Assembly (NCBI GenBank): GCA_028274465.1
Contig: CM051458.1
Location: forward strand, 30,082,692-30,146,691
Direction of reading: 5' to 3'
Length of the DNA: 64,000 nt
Source: Plantago ovata
Lineage: Eukaryota; Streptophyta; Magnoliopsida; Lamiales; Plantaginaceae
The notes below the pieces were generated by a model. The model did not search any database, was not told the DNA's origin, and saw only the letters and a program-made list of their open reading frames with translations. This document shows, piece by piece, positions 63,736-64,000 of the stretch. A program made the translations under genes and the position numbers. Numbering within the stretch: position 1 is the stretch's first letter; each line of letters starts with the position of its first letter.

Positions 63736-64000
63736 TCATGCGGGATCAATTTTGCATCGGGTACTAGACTTCCCCGTCCAAGTGCTCTTCAGAGCACTAA
63801 GTCCCTGCACATCTTGACGAACATAAAGAGGACCAAAAAATCCTACAAGTTCGTTAGTATCAACATAAGCACATGAATTAACTATGGCTCGCAACGTATG
63901 TTGCTTGCCATTTACCTCGAAGCTACATGTACGACGGTACATGTCTATCACCATATGTACTTTGTTGATGAAGGCTCTACCCAAAAGAACCACATCCTTG
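63736..64000 (-). CDS. Protease-like fragment of right Athila-like element
   Basis: Minus-strand frame open from the edge: DVVLLGRAFINKVHMVIDMY, then CSFEVNGKQHTLR. The LLGR-aF plus IDMY-CSFEVNG pattern is the C-terminal part of a gypsy aspartic protease (the LGRPFL region); the active-site DTG would be beyond the edge. The frame ends near 63736. Confidence 0.6.
   Translation of the reverse strand, partial: KDVVLLGRAFINKVHMVIDMYRRTCSFEVNGKQHTLRAIVNSCAYVDTNELVGFFGPLYVRQDVQGLSALKSTWTGKSSTRCKIDPA

Larger units (their letters stand above)
57873..64000 (-). mobile_element. Athila-like element, 3' portion (right copy)
   Basis: The 3' LTR is 57873-59274, inserted into LTR D at GTGTG. Reading leftwards from the edge on the minus strand: a protease-like fragment, a conserved noncoding stretch with GGCGCTTCTCGGGAGGCAA (63679-63700 region), a probable intron, a third ORF (61282-62592), a 2-kb noncoding 3' region with repeated hairpin/PPT-like modules, PPT and LTR. 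No RT or integrase is seen between protease and the third ORF, so this looks like an abbreviated, non-autonomous form. Broken. Confidence 0.82.

Overview
This window is repeat-dense nuclear DNA of a flowering plant, probably a eudicot and probably heterochromatic or intergenic. The evidence is plant LTR retrotransposon lineages (Ty1/copia, and Ty3/gypsy Tat, Tekay and Athila-like), primer sites matching plant tRNAs, and plant-type introns. I recognise no host protein gene. About 62 kb is LTR elements nested in one another; only about 1.2 kb (12397-12636 and 14728-15641) is not clearly retroelement.

Layout. 1-2639: one end of a minus-strand Athila-like element, inserted in copia element C (2640-7882, plus). 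C's right LTR abuts the leader of copia element A (7883-12396, plus, truncated). 12637-14722 is a solo copia LTR with target-site duplication AGCTA. 15642-57433 is one Tat element (Tat1, minus) split by three insertions: copia element B (18863-28823, duplication GGTCC), a second Tat element (Tat2, 32003-56564, minus, duplication ATAAG) and an LTR of another gypsy family (57434-57872, plus). Tat2 is itself split by a young Tekay element (40291-51085, minus, duplication CCGCA). From 57873 to the right edge lies a second Athila-like element (minus), cut into the 57434 LTR.

How the parts work together. Each Tat copy carries the usual gag-protease-RT-RNase H-second RNase H-integrase set on the minus strand, and on the plus strand, tail to tail with integrase, a separate gene with its own TATA box, an intron in the 5' leader, two more introns and a polyadenylation signal. 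Exon limits agree between the copies. The copia A/B family has a roughly 1.5-kb leader with an array of four small hairpins sharing a nine-base loop and covarying stems. The Athila-like element has several hairpin plus TTTGGGGAG modules near its 3' LTR, and next to the left Athila PBS lies a 65-base copy of tRNA-Asp, far longer than a PBS. A recurring theme is short inverted repeats with a constant core and compensated arms in LTRs and leaders of unrelated families.

All elements are treated as fossils: most are broken. Tekay and Tat2 are the youngest by LTR comparison. All comparisons were made by eye, so counts are approximate.
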